Source: Microbacterium sp. LWS13-1.2 (GTDB lineage Bacteria > Actinomycetota > Actinomycetes > Actinomycetales > Microbacteriaceae). Taken from it: 64,000 nt of DNA. The stretch spans positions 3,658,001-3,722,000 of the forward strand of contig NZ_CP151632.1 of the NCBI RefSeq assembly GCF_040144835.1, in the 5' to 3' direction. Below the pieces are notes generated by a model. The model saw only the letters and a program-made list of their open reading frames with translations. It searched no databases and was not told the origin of the DNA. The translations under genes and the position numbers were made by a program. Shown here piece after piece: positions 17,943-26,669 of the stretch (position 1 is the first letter of the stretch; every line of letters starts with the position of its first letter).

Positions 17943-17974
17943 GAACGGCCGCCCGGAAACGCGGGCGGCCGTTC
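17943..17974 (-). terminator. Terminator after the BI-1 gene
   Basis: Perfect 13-bp arms GAACGGCCGCCCG and CGGGCGGCCGTTC with a 6-nt loop, 15 bp past the stop codon of the minus-strand BI-1 gene. Confidence 0.7.
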
Positions 17975-17988
17975 GTGAGCGTTATGCG

Positions 17989-18909
17989 TCAGTTGCTGCT
18001 GCGCACGATCGCGATGATGCGGAGGATCTCGACGTACAGCCAGACGACGGTGACCATGATGCCGAAGCCGCCGAGCCACCCGTACTGACGGGGAGCGCCG
18101 TTGCGCACGCCCTGCTGGATGTTGTCGAAGTCCAGCACGAGCGAGTACGCCGCCATGATGACGACGAAGACGCCGATGATGACACCCCACGGGATGCCGA
18201 ACGGGCCCTCCTGGCTCAGCAGACCGAACGCGCCGCCGGCGATGGGTGCGTTGAACAGCATGAGTCCGATGTTGATGAGCGAGAACACGAGGTAGCCGAC
18301 CATCGCGATGAGGAAGATCTTCGTCGCGCGCTTCGACGCGCGGATCTTGCCGCTGGCGAAGAGGGCGAGCGTGACGCCGACGACCGAGAGCGTCGCGAGG
18401 GTCGCCTGGAGCACGATGCCCTCGAACATCATCTCGAAGAAGGCAGAGATGCCACCCACGAAGAGACCCTCGAACGCGGCGTAGCCGAAGATCAGCGCGG
18501 GGCGGATCTTCTTGCGCGACGTGAAGATGACGACGAGCGAGAGGACGAAGCCGCCGAGGGCGCCGATCGCCCACGGGGCGATCGAGGGGTTCGGGTTGGC
18601 CGGGGTGACGCCCGCCATGGTCCACATCCAGCCGGCGACCGCGCCGACGATGAGGACGGCGAACAGTCCGAGCGTCTTCCAGACGGTGTCCTCGACGGTC
18701 ATGCGGCCCGTCTCGACGGAGCCGGCCGGCGGAGCGGCGTACATGCCCTCGAGGTGCGCCTGGGAAGCGGCATCCGTTCCTGCGCGCTGCGCCGTCGCGA
18801 ACTGCGTCTGTGATCCCAGGTTCGCCGCCTGCGAACCGCCGGGGTAGGTCTGCACGGCCTTCGGGTCCTGGAAGGCCGGGCTGTTGAACGCGGGGTTGTT
18901 GAGGGCCAC
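17989..18909 (-). CDS. Bax inhibitor-1/YccA-like membrane protein
   Basis: A 306-residue protein. A soluble N-terminal region (LNNPAFNSPAFQDP, typical of the actinobacterial subgroup) precedes seven hydrophobic segments from about residue 90, including VWKTLGLFAVLIVGAVAGWMW, WAIGALGGFVLSLVVIF and WGVIIGVFVVIMAAYSLVLDFD. The D-x-D-N in the sixth segment corresponds to the conserved acidic residues of the BI-1 pore. Homologues are Ca2+/H+ leak-type channels; the bacterial role is uncertain. GTG 18909 is preferred to the longer frame because VALNNPAFN is the family start. Confidence 0.85.
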   Translation of the reverse strand: MALNNPAFNSPAFQDPKAVQTYPGGSQAANLGSQTQFATAQRAGTDAASQAHLEGMYAAPPAGSVETGRMTVEDTVWKTLGLFAVLIVGAVAGWMWTMAGVTPANPNPSIAPWAIGALGGFVLSLVVIFTSRKKIRPALIFGYAAFEGLFVGGISAFFEMMFEGIVLQATLATLSVVGVTLALFASGKIRASKRATKIFLIAMVGYLVFSLINIGLMLFNAPIAGGAFGLLSQEGPFGIPWGVIIGVFVVIMAAYSLVLDFDNIQQGVRNGAPRQYGWLGGFGIMVTVVWLYVEILRIIAIVRSSN

Positions 18910-19186
18910 TGCTCTCTCACACTCCAATGTCAAGGGAATCCCAGCACGATGCTGTTGATCAACACTATCCGACAGGGCGCGAGGTGGCACGGAATCGCGC
19001 TGTGAGCTGGCTATGAGCGGGGCTCCCGCCGAGGGTCCCGCCGAGGGGGGTTTGCCGAGACCCCAGCCGCCGGACGAGACCCCGGGTGAACCCCACGGGC
19101 TCGTCCACCCGGTGGGGTCTCGCCGAGGGTGGGGTGGCGGGTCGCCGTCTCGCAGGGAAGGGGTCGGCGATCACTACGCTGAGACG
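18910..19186. other. Divergent intergenic region
   Basis: This 277-bp gap separates the BI-1 and GDPD genes. It contains several short inverted segments of the kind GGTCTCG / CGAGACC between 19030 and 19140, and a TTGACA hexamer on the minus strand near 18930. No gene is supported. Confidence 0.5.
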
Positions 19187-20212
19187 GTGCCCCGCCGCAG
19201 ACCGCTCGTCATCGGCCACCGGGGCGCGCCCGGGTATCGCCCCGAGCACTCCCGGTCGTCGTACGCCCTCGCGTTCGCGATGGGCGTCGACGCGGTCGAG
19301 CCCGACGTCGTGGTCTCGCGCGACGGCGTGCTCGTCGTACGTCACGAGAACGAGATCTCGGGCACGACGGACGTCGCCGATCGGCCGGAGTTCGCGGATC
19401 GCCGCACCACCAAGACGGTGGACGGCGTCGAGCACACCGGCTGGTTCACCGAGGACTTCACGTGGGACGAGCTCGCGACGCTCCGCTGCCGCGAGCGGAT
19501 CCCGCAGCTGCGGCCCTCGAGCGCGAGCTTCGACGACGAGCAGCCGGTGCTGCGGCTGCGCGATGTGCTGGACGCCGTGCGCGCCGCGTCATTGGAATAC
19601 GGCCGCGAGATCGGCGTCGTCCTCGAGATCAAGCACGCGACCTACTTCGCGACATGCCTCGGCGCCGCAGGCGGGTGGGACATCGCGGCGCTCGTCGACG
19701 CCGAGCTGCGCGAGGCCGGCTGGGCCGGCGGCGAGCTGCCCCTCACCATCGAGGCCTTCGAGTCGACCGTGCTGCACGCGCTGAGGGAACGAGGCATCCG
19801 TGCGGCGTACGTCTACCTGCTCGAGGCCTCGGGCCGGCCGTTCGACCAGTTCGCCGCGCACGGCAAGGCGGCGCTGACCTACCGGCAGACCGCCGCGCCC
19901 GCGGGGCTCGACTCCCTCGTCGGAAAGGTCGACGGGATCAGCGTCGACAAGCGGATGATCCTCGCCCCCGACAAGCTCGGGCGCACCAGCGGGCCGTCGC
20001 CCGTCGTGGCCGACGCCCACGCCCGCGGCCTGCGCGTCTTCACGTGGACGTGCCGACCCGAGAACCGCTTCCTGATCGGCCAGTTCCGCACGCGGGGAGG
20101 TCCGTCGGCGTTCGGCGACTGGGAGGCCGAGTGGAGCGTCATCCGCGACTGCGGGGTCGATGGCGTGTTCGTCGACCACCCCGATCTGGGGGTCGCGTTC
20201 TTCCGCGACTGA
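19187..20212 (+). CDS. Glycerophosphodiester phosphodiesterase
   Basis: A 341-residue GDPD-family hydrolase that splits glycerophosphodiesters into glycerol-3-phosphate and an alcohol. The family start VIGHRGAPGYRPEHS supplies the catalytic His, and VEPDVVVSRDGVLVVRHE supplies the metal-binding Glu/Asp and second His. EIKHAT and VFVDHPDLG close the barrel. There is no signal peptide, so it is cytoplasmic as annotated. GTG 19187 is chosen because TACGCT lies at 19175-19180, exactly 6 nt upstream (leaderless). Confidence 0.92.
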   Translation: MPRRRPLVIGHRGAPGYRPEHSRSSYALAFAMGVDAVEPDVVVSRDGVLVVRHENEISGTTDVADRPEFADRRTTKTVDGVEHTGWFTEDFTWDELATLRCRERIPQLRPSSASFDDEQPVLRLRDVLDAVRAASLEYGREIGVVLEIKHATYFATCLGAAGGWDIAALVDAELREAGWAGGELPLTIEAFESTVLHALRERGIRAAYVYLLEASGRPFDQFAAHGKAALTYRQTAAPAGLDSLVGKVDGISVDKRMILAPDKLGRTSGPSPVVADAHARGLRVFTWTCRPENRFLIGQFRTRGGPSAFGDWEAEWSVIRDCGVDGVFVDHPDLGVAFFRD

Positions 20213-20214
20213 CG

Positions 20215-20385
20215 CCCGCCCCGCAGCCTTGCTCGGGTGTCACGACGTGTGGGCTCGTCGGCGGGGAAGCGCCGTGTCGCGACCCCTGAGCGCCTGAGCG
20301 CCGCGCCGCAGGCCTTGCTTCGGGTATCACGACACGCGGCCTCGGTCGCGACGTTGCCGCGTCTCGCGACCCCTGAGCGCCGTGG
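20215..20385. repeat. Two diverged ~80-bp direct repeats
   Basis: Two copies share a block order: CCGCAG.CCTTGCT, CGGGT.TCACGAC, then GTCGCGACCCCTGAGCGCC (first) or TCTCGCGACCCCTGAGCGCC (second). They lie downstream of the GDPD gene. CCTGAGCGC is repeated again between them. Confidence 0.6.
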
Positions 20386-20425
20386 CGACGACGAGAGAGG
20401 CGCGCCTGGTGGATAGAGTGAGCGC

Positions 20426-21556
20426 GTGACCACCCCCGGCATCGTCGTCCACGGTGTTCAGCGCTCCTTCGGACAGGTGCAGGCCGTGCGCAACGTGACG
20501 CTGCGGGCGCACGCCGGTCGGGTCACGGGGCTCGTCGGGCCGAACGGCTCGGGCAAGACCACGCTGCTGCTCATGCTCGCGTCGCTCCTCGCTCCCGACA
20601 CGGGCTCCATCCGCATCGACGGCATCGATCCGGTCGCCGATCCGCAGGCGGCGCGTGCCGTGCTCGGCTGGATGCCCGACGCGCTCGGCGCGTGGAACTC
20701 GCTCACCTCGCGCGAGACGCTCACCGTGACGGCGCGGCTGTACGGGATGCCGACGGCCGCGGCATCCGCCCGCGCCGATGCTCTCCTGCACGAGGTCGGC
20801 CTCGTCGACCTCGCGGACGCCCCGGCCCGCGTCCTCTCGCGCGGACAGAAGCAGCGCCTGGGACTCGCGCGCGCACTCGTGCACGACCCGCGCGTGCTGC
20901 TGCTCGATGAACCCGCGTCGGGACTAGACCCCCAGGCGCGCATCGAGCTGCGGCTGCTGCTGCGGCGGTTCGCGGCCGAGGGGCGCACGGTGCTCGTATC
21001 GAGCCACATCCTCTCGGAGCTCGAAGAGGTCGTCGACGACGCCGTCTTCCTGATGGCGGGAGTCACCGTCGATCCGGCGCGCGTCGAAGCGGCGTCGCGC
21101 CGCGCACGCCCGTGGCGCGTGCGGCTGGCCGGAGCCGAGCCGTCCGCCGAGAGCCTCGACCACGTGGCGGGTGCGCTGCGTGTTCCCGTGGAGAGTCTCG
21201 GCGTCGACCGCCGCGACATCGTGATGTCGTTCGAATCGGAGGATGCCGCGGCCGCGGCCCTGCGCGACCTCCTCTCGGCCGGGCTCGACGTCGTCGAGTA
21301 CGCCGCGGCGCAGGGCGCGCTCGAGCGCACCTTCCTGGACCTGGGTGAGGGGCGCCCTCCTCAGGCGCCGATGCCTTCCGCGCCGACGCCTCCGGCGGGC
21401 GCGCCGCAGACGCCGGTGCCGCCCGCATCCGCGCCACCGCCAGCGCCGCCCACCGCTCCGGCATCCGCACCTCCGGCATCCGCACCCCCGGCACCCCCGC
21501 GTCCGGCGTCGGCAGCACCCGGCGGCGACGCGGGCGAGAGCGAGGCGACCTCGTGA
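20426..21556 (+). CDS. ABC transporter ATPase with Pro/Ala-rich tail
   Basis: A 376-residue ATPase of the ABC-2/exporter type. Motifs: Walker A GPNGSGKTT, signature LSRGQKQRLGLARAL, Walker B VLLLDEPASGLD and the H-loop VSSHILSEL. A CcmA-like C-terminal part follows to about residue 310. The last ~60 residues are almost only Pro, Ala, Ser and Thr, which is unusual for this family. TAGAGT lies 6 nt before the GTG start (leaderless). The stop codon overlaps the permease start, so the pair forms one exporter. The substrate is unknown. Confidence 0.9.
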   Translation: MTTPGIVVHGVQRSFGQVQAVRNVTLRAHAGRVTGLVGPNGSGKTTLLLMLASLLAPDTGSIRIDGIDPVADPQAARAVLGWMPDALGAWNSLTSRETLTVTARLYGMPTAAASARADALLHEVGLVDLADAPARVLSRGQKQRLGLARALVHDPRVLLLDEPASGLDPQARIELRLLLRRFAAEGRTVLVSSHILSELEEVVDDAVFLMAGVTVDPARVEAASRRARPWRVRLAGAEPSAESLDHVAGALRVPVESLGVDRRDIVMSFESEDAAAAALRDLLSAGLDVVEYAAAQGALERTFLDLGEGRPPQAPMPSAPTPPAGAPQTPVPPASAPPPAPPTAPASAPPASAPPAPPRPASAAPGGDAGESEATS

Positions 21557-22650
21557 ACGGTCAGCGGCTCGGCACCATCGTCGGCCTCGAGCTGACGCAG
21601 CGCACGCGGAGCGTGGCCTGGTACGTGCTCCTCGGCGTCTTCGCGCTGCTCCTGGTCATCGTCACGGCGCTCTCGTTCCTGGCGTGGGGTGCCGCGTACC
21701 AGCCCGGCGGCGCGATCTACTCGACGATCGTCTACATCACGCTGCTGCTCGTGGTGCTCGTCTCGCCGACGCTGAGCGGCAACGCGATCAACGGCGACCG
21801 GGATGCCGCCACCCTCGCGCCCGTGCAGATCACCCTGGCGACGACGGCCGAGATCCTCATCGGGAAGTTCCTCGCGGCGTGGATCACGGGACTCGCCTTC
21901 GTGGCGGTGTCGGTCCCGTTCCTCGCGGTGGCCACGCTGGCCGGCGGGGGAGAGCCCGCGACCATCGCGGTGTCGCTGCTCGTGCTCATGTTCGAGGTGG
22001 GCATCATCGCGGCGATCGGAGTCGCGCTCAGCGGCATCCTTTCGCGCCCGCTGTTCTCGGTGGCGAGCACCTACCTCGTCGTCGCGGCGCTCGTCATCGG
22101 CACGCTCATCGCGTTCGCGCTGGTGGGATACTCGATCCGGTCGGAGGCGACCAGCAGCTACCGGTCGTTCGAGTACGGCGAGTACTCCGGCGACACGTTC
22201 CCGTGCATGCCGGGGGAGGAGTCGAGCGACGAGTATCCCTGCGACGAGGATGCCGAGGTGCGCTGCGGTGAGTGGCAGACGTCGACGTACGAGGTGCCGC
22301 GGTTCGACCGCGTGTGGTGGCTGCTCGCCGCGAACCCCTTCGTGATCCTCGCCGACGCCACGCCGACGCAGTTCGACGCGTACGGCAATCCGAACGACCT
22401 CTTCGGCCAGATCAAGTTCGGCGTGCGGGCGGCCCAGCAGCCCCCCGACCTCGAACAGCGCTGGGACGACTGCGCCCCCGATCTGCAGAACGACCGGCCG
22501 ACGCCCGAGGAGGTCATCGACCAGTCGGCGCCGATCTGGTTCGTCGGCATGGCGCTGCAGCTGCTGCTCGCGGCCGGACTGATGTGGTGGGCCTGGGCGC
22601 ACACCCGCACCCCGGCCGGGCGCCTGCCGTCGGGCACCCGCATCGCCTGA
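21553..22650 (+). CDS. ABC transporter permease
   Basis: A 365-residue membrane protein coupled to the ATPase upstream (GTGA overlap). About six hydrophobic segments are visible, including WYVLLGVFALLLVIVTAL, STIVYITLLLVVLVSPTL and LAAGLMWWAWAH near the C terminus. The motif SPTLSGNAINGDRDAATLAP.Q.T, followed by a GKFLAAWI stretch, is typical of ABC-2 exporter permeases. An extracytoplasmic segment contains several cysteines and acidic residues (FPCMPGEE, YPCDEDAEVRC), probably disulfide bonded. Together the pair exports an unknown substrate. Confidence 0.85.
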   Translation: MNGQRLGTIVGLELTQRTRSVAWYVLLGVFALLLVIVTALSFLAWGAAYQPGGAIYSTIVYITLLLVVLVSPTLSGNAINGDRDAATLAPVQITLATTAEILIGKFLAAWITGLAFVAVSVPFLAVATLAGGGEPATIAVSLLVLMFEVGIIAAIGVALSGILSRPLFSVASTYLVVAALVIGTLIAFALVGYSIRSEATSSYRSFEYGEYSGDTFPCMPGEESSDEYPCDEDAEVRCGEWQTSTYEVPRFDRVWWLLAANPFVILADATPTQFDAYGNPNDLFGQIKFGVRAAQQPPDLEQRWDDCAPDLQNDRPTPEEVIDQSAPIWFVGMALQLLLAAGLMWWAWAHTRTPAGRLPSGTRIA

Positions 22651-22674
22651 CGGTCGAGGCGAGACCGGCGCTCG

Positions 22675-23139
22675 TCAGGCGTAGAAGCCGTCGCGCAGGT
22701 TGATCCCGTGCTCGACCCATACCTTCAGCGCCGCGAGCATGCCGGTCCAGCCCTCGCAGTTGCCGAACGCGCTCTTCGCGCCGTCGGGGCTGGCCTCCCA
22801 CGCCGACTCGGTGATGGTCACGAGGGTGCGTGCGCCGTCGTCGATCGGCTCGAACTCGAACGTGGTCGTGGTCTCCGACTCGACGCCCGCGCGGGCCTCC
22901 CAGCGGATGACGAGCTTCCGCGGCGGGTCGGACTCTACGACGGTCACCGGGAACCGGCCGGGGAAGTCCGCGAAGTCCCAGGTGACGTCGGCGCCCTGCT
23001 CGAGCCGGCCCTGCGCGCCGCCGGTGGTGAAGTAGCGGGACAGCTGCTCGGGGTCGGCGACGGCCTCGTAGACGTCGGCCGCCGGCCGCGAGACGCGCCC
23101 CGACACGGTGAACGAGAGGGCGGTGAGTTCTTCAGACAT
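22675..23139 (-). CDS. SRPBCC/AHSA1-family protein
   Basis: A 154-residue START-like fold protein (residues 5-145): VSRPAADVYEAVADPEQLSRYF, then WEARAG and TLVTITESAWE, ending WTGMLAALKVWVEHGINLR. Such proteins bind hydrophobic ligands; the role is unknown. It is divergent from an ArsR regulator with only 16 bp between the two start codons. ArsR-SRPBCC pairs are common, and the regulator very likely controls this gene. Its start codon lies inside a palindrome. Confidence 0.88.
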   Translation of the reverse strand: MSEELTALSFTVSGRVSRPAADVYEAVADPEQLSRYFTTGGAQGRLEQGADVTWDFADFPGRFPVTVVESDPPRKLVIRWEARAGVESETTTTFEFEPIDDGARTLVTITESAWEASPDGAKSAFGNCEGWTGMLAALKVWVEHGINLRDGFYA

Positions 23140-23158
23140 GTTGTAGTTTTATAACATG
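23137..23158. promoter_or_regulatory. Palindrome covering both divergent start codons
   Basis: The arms CATGTT (23137-23142) and AACATG (23153-23158) are perfect inverted repeats, with TA dinucleotides also matching inside. The ATG of each divergent gene is part of an arm. TAGTTT (23144-23149), 6 nt before the ArsR ATG, and TATAAA on the minus strand, 8 nt before the SRPBCC ATG, can serve as -10 boxes, so both mRNAs would be leaderless and the operator is probably this palindrome. Confidence 0.65.
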
Positions 23159-23479
23159 ACGGATGCCGAGCACAAGGGGTCCGATGACGACCTGGTGTTC
23201 AAGGCGCTCGCCGCCCCGCTGCGCCGGCGCATGCTCGATGCCTTGAAGGACGAGCCGCTCACGACGGGGGTCCTCTGTGCGCGCTTTCCCGAGGTCGATC
23301 GCACGACCGTGCTGCAGCACCTCCGCGTGCTCGAGCGGGCCGAGCTCGTCACGGGCCGCAGGATCGGCCGAGAGCGTCACCTGGCCCTGGCGCCGGTGCC
23401 GATCAAGCGCATCCATGACCGCTGGATCGGGGAGTACGCGCGCGCCGCCGTCGACCTGCTCGACCGGCTGAACGACTGA
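23156..23479 (+). CDS. ArsR-family HTH regulator
   Basis: A 107-residue winged-helix repressor: FKALAAPLRRRMLDALKD, then the recognition-helix stretch VDRTTVLQHLRVLERAELVTGRRIGRERHLAL. There is no CxC metal site, so it is not a classical arsenic or cadmium sensor. It belongs to the group that is paired with SRPBCC genes, here divergent. TAGTTT 6 nt upstream gives a leaderless start at 23156. Confidence 0.9.
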   Translation: MTDAEHKGSDDDLVFKALAAPLRRRMLDALKDEPLTTGVLCARFPEVDRTTVLQHLRVLERAELVTGRRIGRERHLALAPVPIKRIHDRWIGEYARAAVDLLDRLND

Positions 23480-23485
23480 CGGTGT

Positions 23486-24262
23486 CTACCCGAGGCGCTC
23501 CTGGATCACGCGGGCCGTCGCCGCGGGGTCGGGACGATGCATCACCGACTCGGGAACGACCACGAGCTCCGCGCCGTCCATGGCGTCGGCGAGGCGGTCG
23601 GCCGCGGTGACCAGGATCGGGAAGGTCTGCTCACCGCGCAGCACCGTCACCGGCGCCGCGACGCCGAGCATCTCGTCGGTGGGGAGGGACGCTTGGCGGA
23701 CGAGGTTGGTGTCGTAGACCGTGGACTGGGCGAGCGGGAGCAGCGAGGCGAACTGGTCGCTCGCGCGGATGCCCTCGACCATGTCGCGCGGGAGCCCGAC
23801 GCTTTCGAGCTGGAAGGTGACGATCGCGTCGTCGAACCGGCCCTCATCGACGTACTGCTGCAGGCGGTCGGCGAGGTCGTCGGCCGGCTCGTCGACGCCG
23901 AACCGCAGCGGCGGCTCCGAGAGGAACAGTGCGCGCACCGGCACGCCGCGGGATGCCGCGACCAGCGCCAGCACCGCGCCGGACGAGTGCCCGAGCACGG
24001 CCGCGTCGCCGCCGACCGCGTCGATCACCGCCGCGAGATCCTCGACCTCGCGGTCGGGCGTCGAGTGCCGTGCGTCACCGCTGGAGCCGCGGGCGCGGCG
24101 GTCCCACGTGACCGCCTGGAAGCCGGCATCCGACAGTGCCTGCGCGAGCCCCGCGGCGTCGGCGGCCGTCGACATCGCGCCGTTGACGATGACCACGGTG
24201 GGGCCATCGCCGGTCGCTTCATACGCGATGGGGGTGCCGTCGGCGGAGGTCGCGGTGCGCAT
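23486..24262 (-). CDS. Alpha/beta hydrolase
   Basis: A 258-residue hydrolase. The nucleophile elbow is GHSSG (about residue 94), an oxyanion region VIVNGAMST lies near residue 30, the acid is probably in VLRGEQTFP (weak), and the catalytic His is in VMHRPDP close to the C terminus. The fold and length match soluble carboxylesterases or lactonases. The substrate is unknown. It is convergent with the ArsR gene (6-bp gap). Confidence 0.8.
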   Translation of the reverse strand: MRTATSADGTPIAYEATGDGPTVVIVNGAMSTAADAAGLAQALSDAGFQAVTWDRRARGSSGDARHSTPDREVEDLAAVIDAVGGDAAVLGHSSGAVLALVAASRGVPVRALFLSEPPLRFGVDEPADDLADRLQQYVDEGRFDDAIVTFQLESVGLPRDMVEGIRASDQFASLLPLAQSTVYDTNLVRQASLPTDEMLGVAAPVTVLRGEQTFPILVTAADRLADAMDGAELVVVPESVMHRPDPAATARVIQERLG

Positions 24263-24491
24263 GGCGTCAGCAAACCACGGGCCGCCGACATGCGCCAGGC
24301 ATGCGGCATCCGTTCCTCAGATCGTGCGCGCCCGCGCGCGAGCGGTGGCGTCCGTCACCGATCGCCGAGGTGCGCGCTCACGAGCCCGCCGCGCTGCGCG
24401 GCCGCCCGTGAGCACCGCGGGCGAGGCCGCGGGCTGGCATACATTAGGCACACTCCACCGTCCCACCCCACTCCGTCGAAAGGTGTTCTGC

Positions 24492-24937
24492 ATGGCGAAC
24501 GACGTTCCGCTCGGCCTTGCCGACCGGTCGCTGTCCGTCAAGATCTATGAGGAGCTGCGCGAGCGGATCATCGAGGGCACGCTCGCCGCGGGCGAGCGCA
24601 TCCGAGAGCGGGAGCTCGCGGCGGAGTTCAACGTCTCCCGCATCCCCATCCGCGAGGCGATGCCGAGGCCGGAGGCCCAGGGATTCATCAAGACCCTGCC
24701 GCGCCGGGGCGCCGTGGTGACAGAGATGACGCTCAACGACGTCGAGGAGCTGTTCGTGGTGCGCTCGAGCCTCGAGGTGCTCGCCGCCAAGCTCGCGGCA
24801 CAGGCGTGCGCGGCCGGCGCCTCGTCGGACGAGCTCTTCGCGCGACTGGCGAGAGCGGAGGCAGCACCGGATGCCGGCGGCGACCGGGACATCACTGCCG
24901 CCAACTCCGCGCTCCACGAGGAGATCCTCGACCTGTT
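24492..24937 (+). pseudogene. Truncated GntR/FadR-type regulator
   Basis: The intact part has a GntR winged helix (SVKIYEELRERIIEGTLAAGERIRERELAAEFNVSRIPIREAM.RPEAQGFI) followed by the beginning of an FCD ligand domain (LNDVEELFVVRSSLEVLAAKLAAQ, then NSALHEEILDL). After about residue 148 family similarity stops abruptly at about 24937. Downstream sequence in another frame is the end of an amidohydrolase. A deletion has joined the two genes, removing most of the FCD domain. GAAAGG lies upstream of the ATG. The DNA-binding part could still be expressed with a frameshifted tail. Confidence 0.75.
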
Positions 24938-25141
24938 GAGCTCGTGGTGCTCGACGCGTACGATGCGGAGTCCGTGGTCGTCGACCAGCCCGCGCGCCGG
25001 CTCGTCATCGCACGGGGGCGCATCGTCTACAGCGGGGCGGTGTCGGAGCAGTTCCACGGGACGGCCGGCGATCACTTCGGCGGCGAGGTGGCGGTAGGTC
25101 TCGGTCGCGCGCGGCGAGCGGAGCACGCCCACCGCTTCTGA
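24938..25141 (+). pseudogene. C-terminal remnant of a cytosine deaminase-like amidohydrolase
   Basis: In a frame different from the GntR part, the reading ELVVLDAYDAESVVVDQPARRLVIARGRIVYSG matches the C-terminal beta-sandwich of cytosine deaminase and related amidohydrolases, where 'ADLVVLDA....' precedes '..V..GR.V'. The metal-binding barrel and the start codon are gone. The remnant ends at the TGA at 25139-25141. In related bacteria GntR and cytosine deaminase/permease genes are neighbours, so one deletion explains the join. Confidence 0.65.
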
Positions 25142-25292
25142 TTCCGTAAGTGCGCCGCGTTGCGTCGGACGAGATGTCGCGCACCGCGTTCCGATCGGCT
25201 CCAGCGGCTCGCGCGAATCGTGCGAGCCCCACTGCGACGAACGCGCGTCAGGCCCCGTGCGACGCGACCGCCGCGAACGCTAAGGTGCGTGA

Positions 25293-26669
25293 GTGAGCAC
25301 GCGGGTGGATCTGAAGCGCGCGCTGCGCCGGGGAACCGGCCGGCGGCTGCGGCTGCATCCGGCCCAAGCCGTCGTCACCGGCTTCGGGATCGCCGTCGCG
25401 GTGGGAACGGTGCTGCTGATGCTTCCCATCTCGAAGGCGGGAGCCGGCGGGGCGACATTCGTCGAGGCGCTCTTCACCGCGACGAGCGCGGTCTGCGTCA
25501 CCGGCCTCACCGTCGTGGATACGCCCACGTTCTGGACGCCGTTCGGCCAGGTGGTGATCCTGGGCCTGATCCAGCTCGGCGGTCTCGGCATCATGATCTT
25601 CGCGTCGCTGATCGGGCTGGTACTCGCCCGCAAGCTCTCGGTGCGGGCCCGGCTCAACACCGCCGCCGAGGCGAAGGTGGTCGGCTTCGACGACGTGCGA
25701 GGGCTGGTCCGCGGCATCGTGCTGACCTCCCTCGTCATCGAGGCCGTCACCTTCGCCATCCTCTTCGTGCGATTCCTCACCGGCTACGGGTACGGCGTCG
25801 GCCAAGCCGCCTGGCACAGCTTGTTCCACGCCGTCTCGGCGTTCAATAACGCCGGCTTCGCGCTGTACAGCGACAATCTGATCGGATTCGCCCAGGATCC
25901 GGTGGTCTGCCTGCCGATCTGCGCGGCGATCATCCTGGGCGGACTGGGTTTCCCCGTCCTCCTGCAGCTGCGCAAGGAGTTCCGCCGCCCCCTGCACTGG
26001 TCCATGAACACCAAGCTGGTGCTCTGGGCCACGGTTGTGCTGCTCGTCGGGGGAACCGTCTACATCACCGTCCTCGAGTGGAACAACCCCGACACCCTGG
26101 GGGCCATGCATCCTTGGGGGCGCCTCCTCGCGGGCTTCTTCCAGTCGGTTCAGACCCGCACCGCGGGCTTCAACTCGGTCGACATTGGTGCGATGCGCGA
26201 CGAGACCTGGCTCGGGATGGACGTGCTCATGTTCATCGGAGGCGGACCTGCCGGAACCGCCGGCGGGATCAAGGTGACGACGTTCGCGGTGCTGTTCTTC
26301 ATCATGATGACCGAGCTGCGCGGCGAAGGCGCCGTAAACATCTTCGGCAAGCGGCTTTCGCGCGCGGTGCACCGTCAGGCGATCACGGTCGTGCTGATCG
26401 CCGTTGCAGCCGTCGTCGTCGGCGCCGTCATCCTCATGCTCCTGTCGGGTGAGAATCTCGACCGGGCGATGTTCGAGACGGTGTCGGCGTTCGCTACCGT
26501 GGGCCTGTCGACCGGCATCACGGCGAGCCTGTCGCCGGCAGCGCAACTGGTTCTCGTGATGCTGATGTTCCTCGGGCGGCTGGGGCCGCTGACCCTCGGC
26601 TCGGCCATCGCCCTGCGCGAGCGCCGCATCCTGTACGAGCTTCCGAAGGAGAGGCCTGCCATTGGCTAG
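25293..26669 (+). CDS. ktrB: KtrB/TrkH-type potassium channel subunit
   Basis: A 458-residue membrane protein with four M1-P-M2 repeats. The pore loops are visible in order: TSAVCVTGLTVVDT, SAFNNAGFALYS, TRTAGFNSVD and SAFATVGLSTGIT, each with the selectivity-filter glycine. Together with the KtrA ring it forms an Na+-dependent K+ uptake system. It overlaps ktrA by 8 bp. TAAGGT at 25281-25286 lies 6 nt before the GTG start, so the transcript is probably leaderless. Confidence 0.93.
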   Translation: MSTRVDLKRALRRGTGRRLRLHPAQAVVTGFGIAVAVGTVLLMLPISKAGAGGATFVEALFTATSAVCVTGLTVVDTPTFWTPFGQVVILGLIQLGGLGIMIFASLIGLVLARKLSVRARLNTAAEAKVVGFDDVRGLVRGIVLTSLVIEAVTFAILFVRFLTGYGYGVGQAAWHSLFHAVSAFNNAGFALYSDNLIGFAQDPVVCLPICAAIILGGLGFPVLLQLRKEFRRPLHWSMNTKLVLWATVVLLVGGTVYITVLEWNNPDTLGAMHPWGRLLAGFFQSVQTRTAGFNSVDIGAMRDETWLGMDVLMFIGGGPAGTAGGIKVTTFAVLFFIMMTELRGEGAVNIFGKRLSRAVHRQAITVVLIAVAAVVVGAVILMLLSGENLDRAMFETVSAFATVGLSTGITASLSPAAQLVLVMLMFLGRLGPLTLGSAIALRERRILYELPKERPAIG

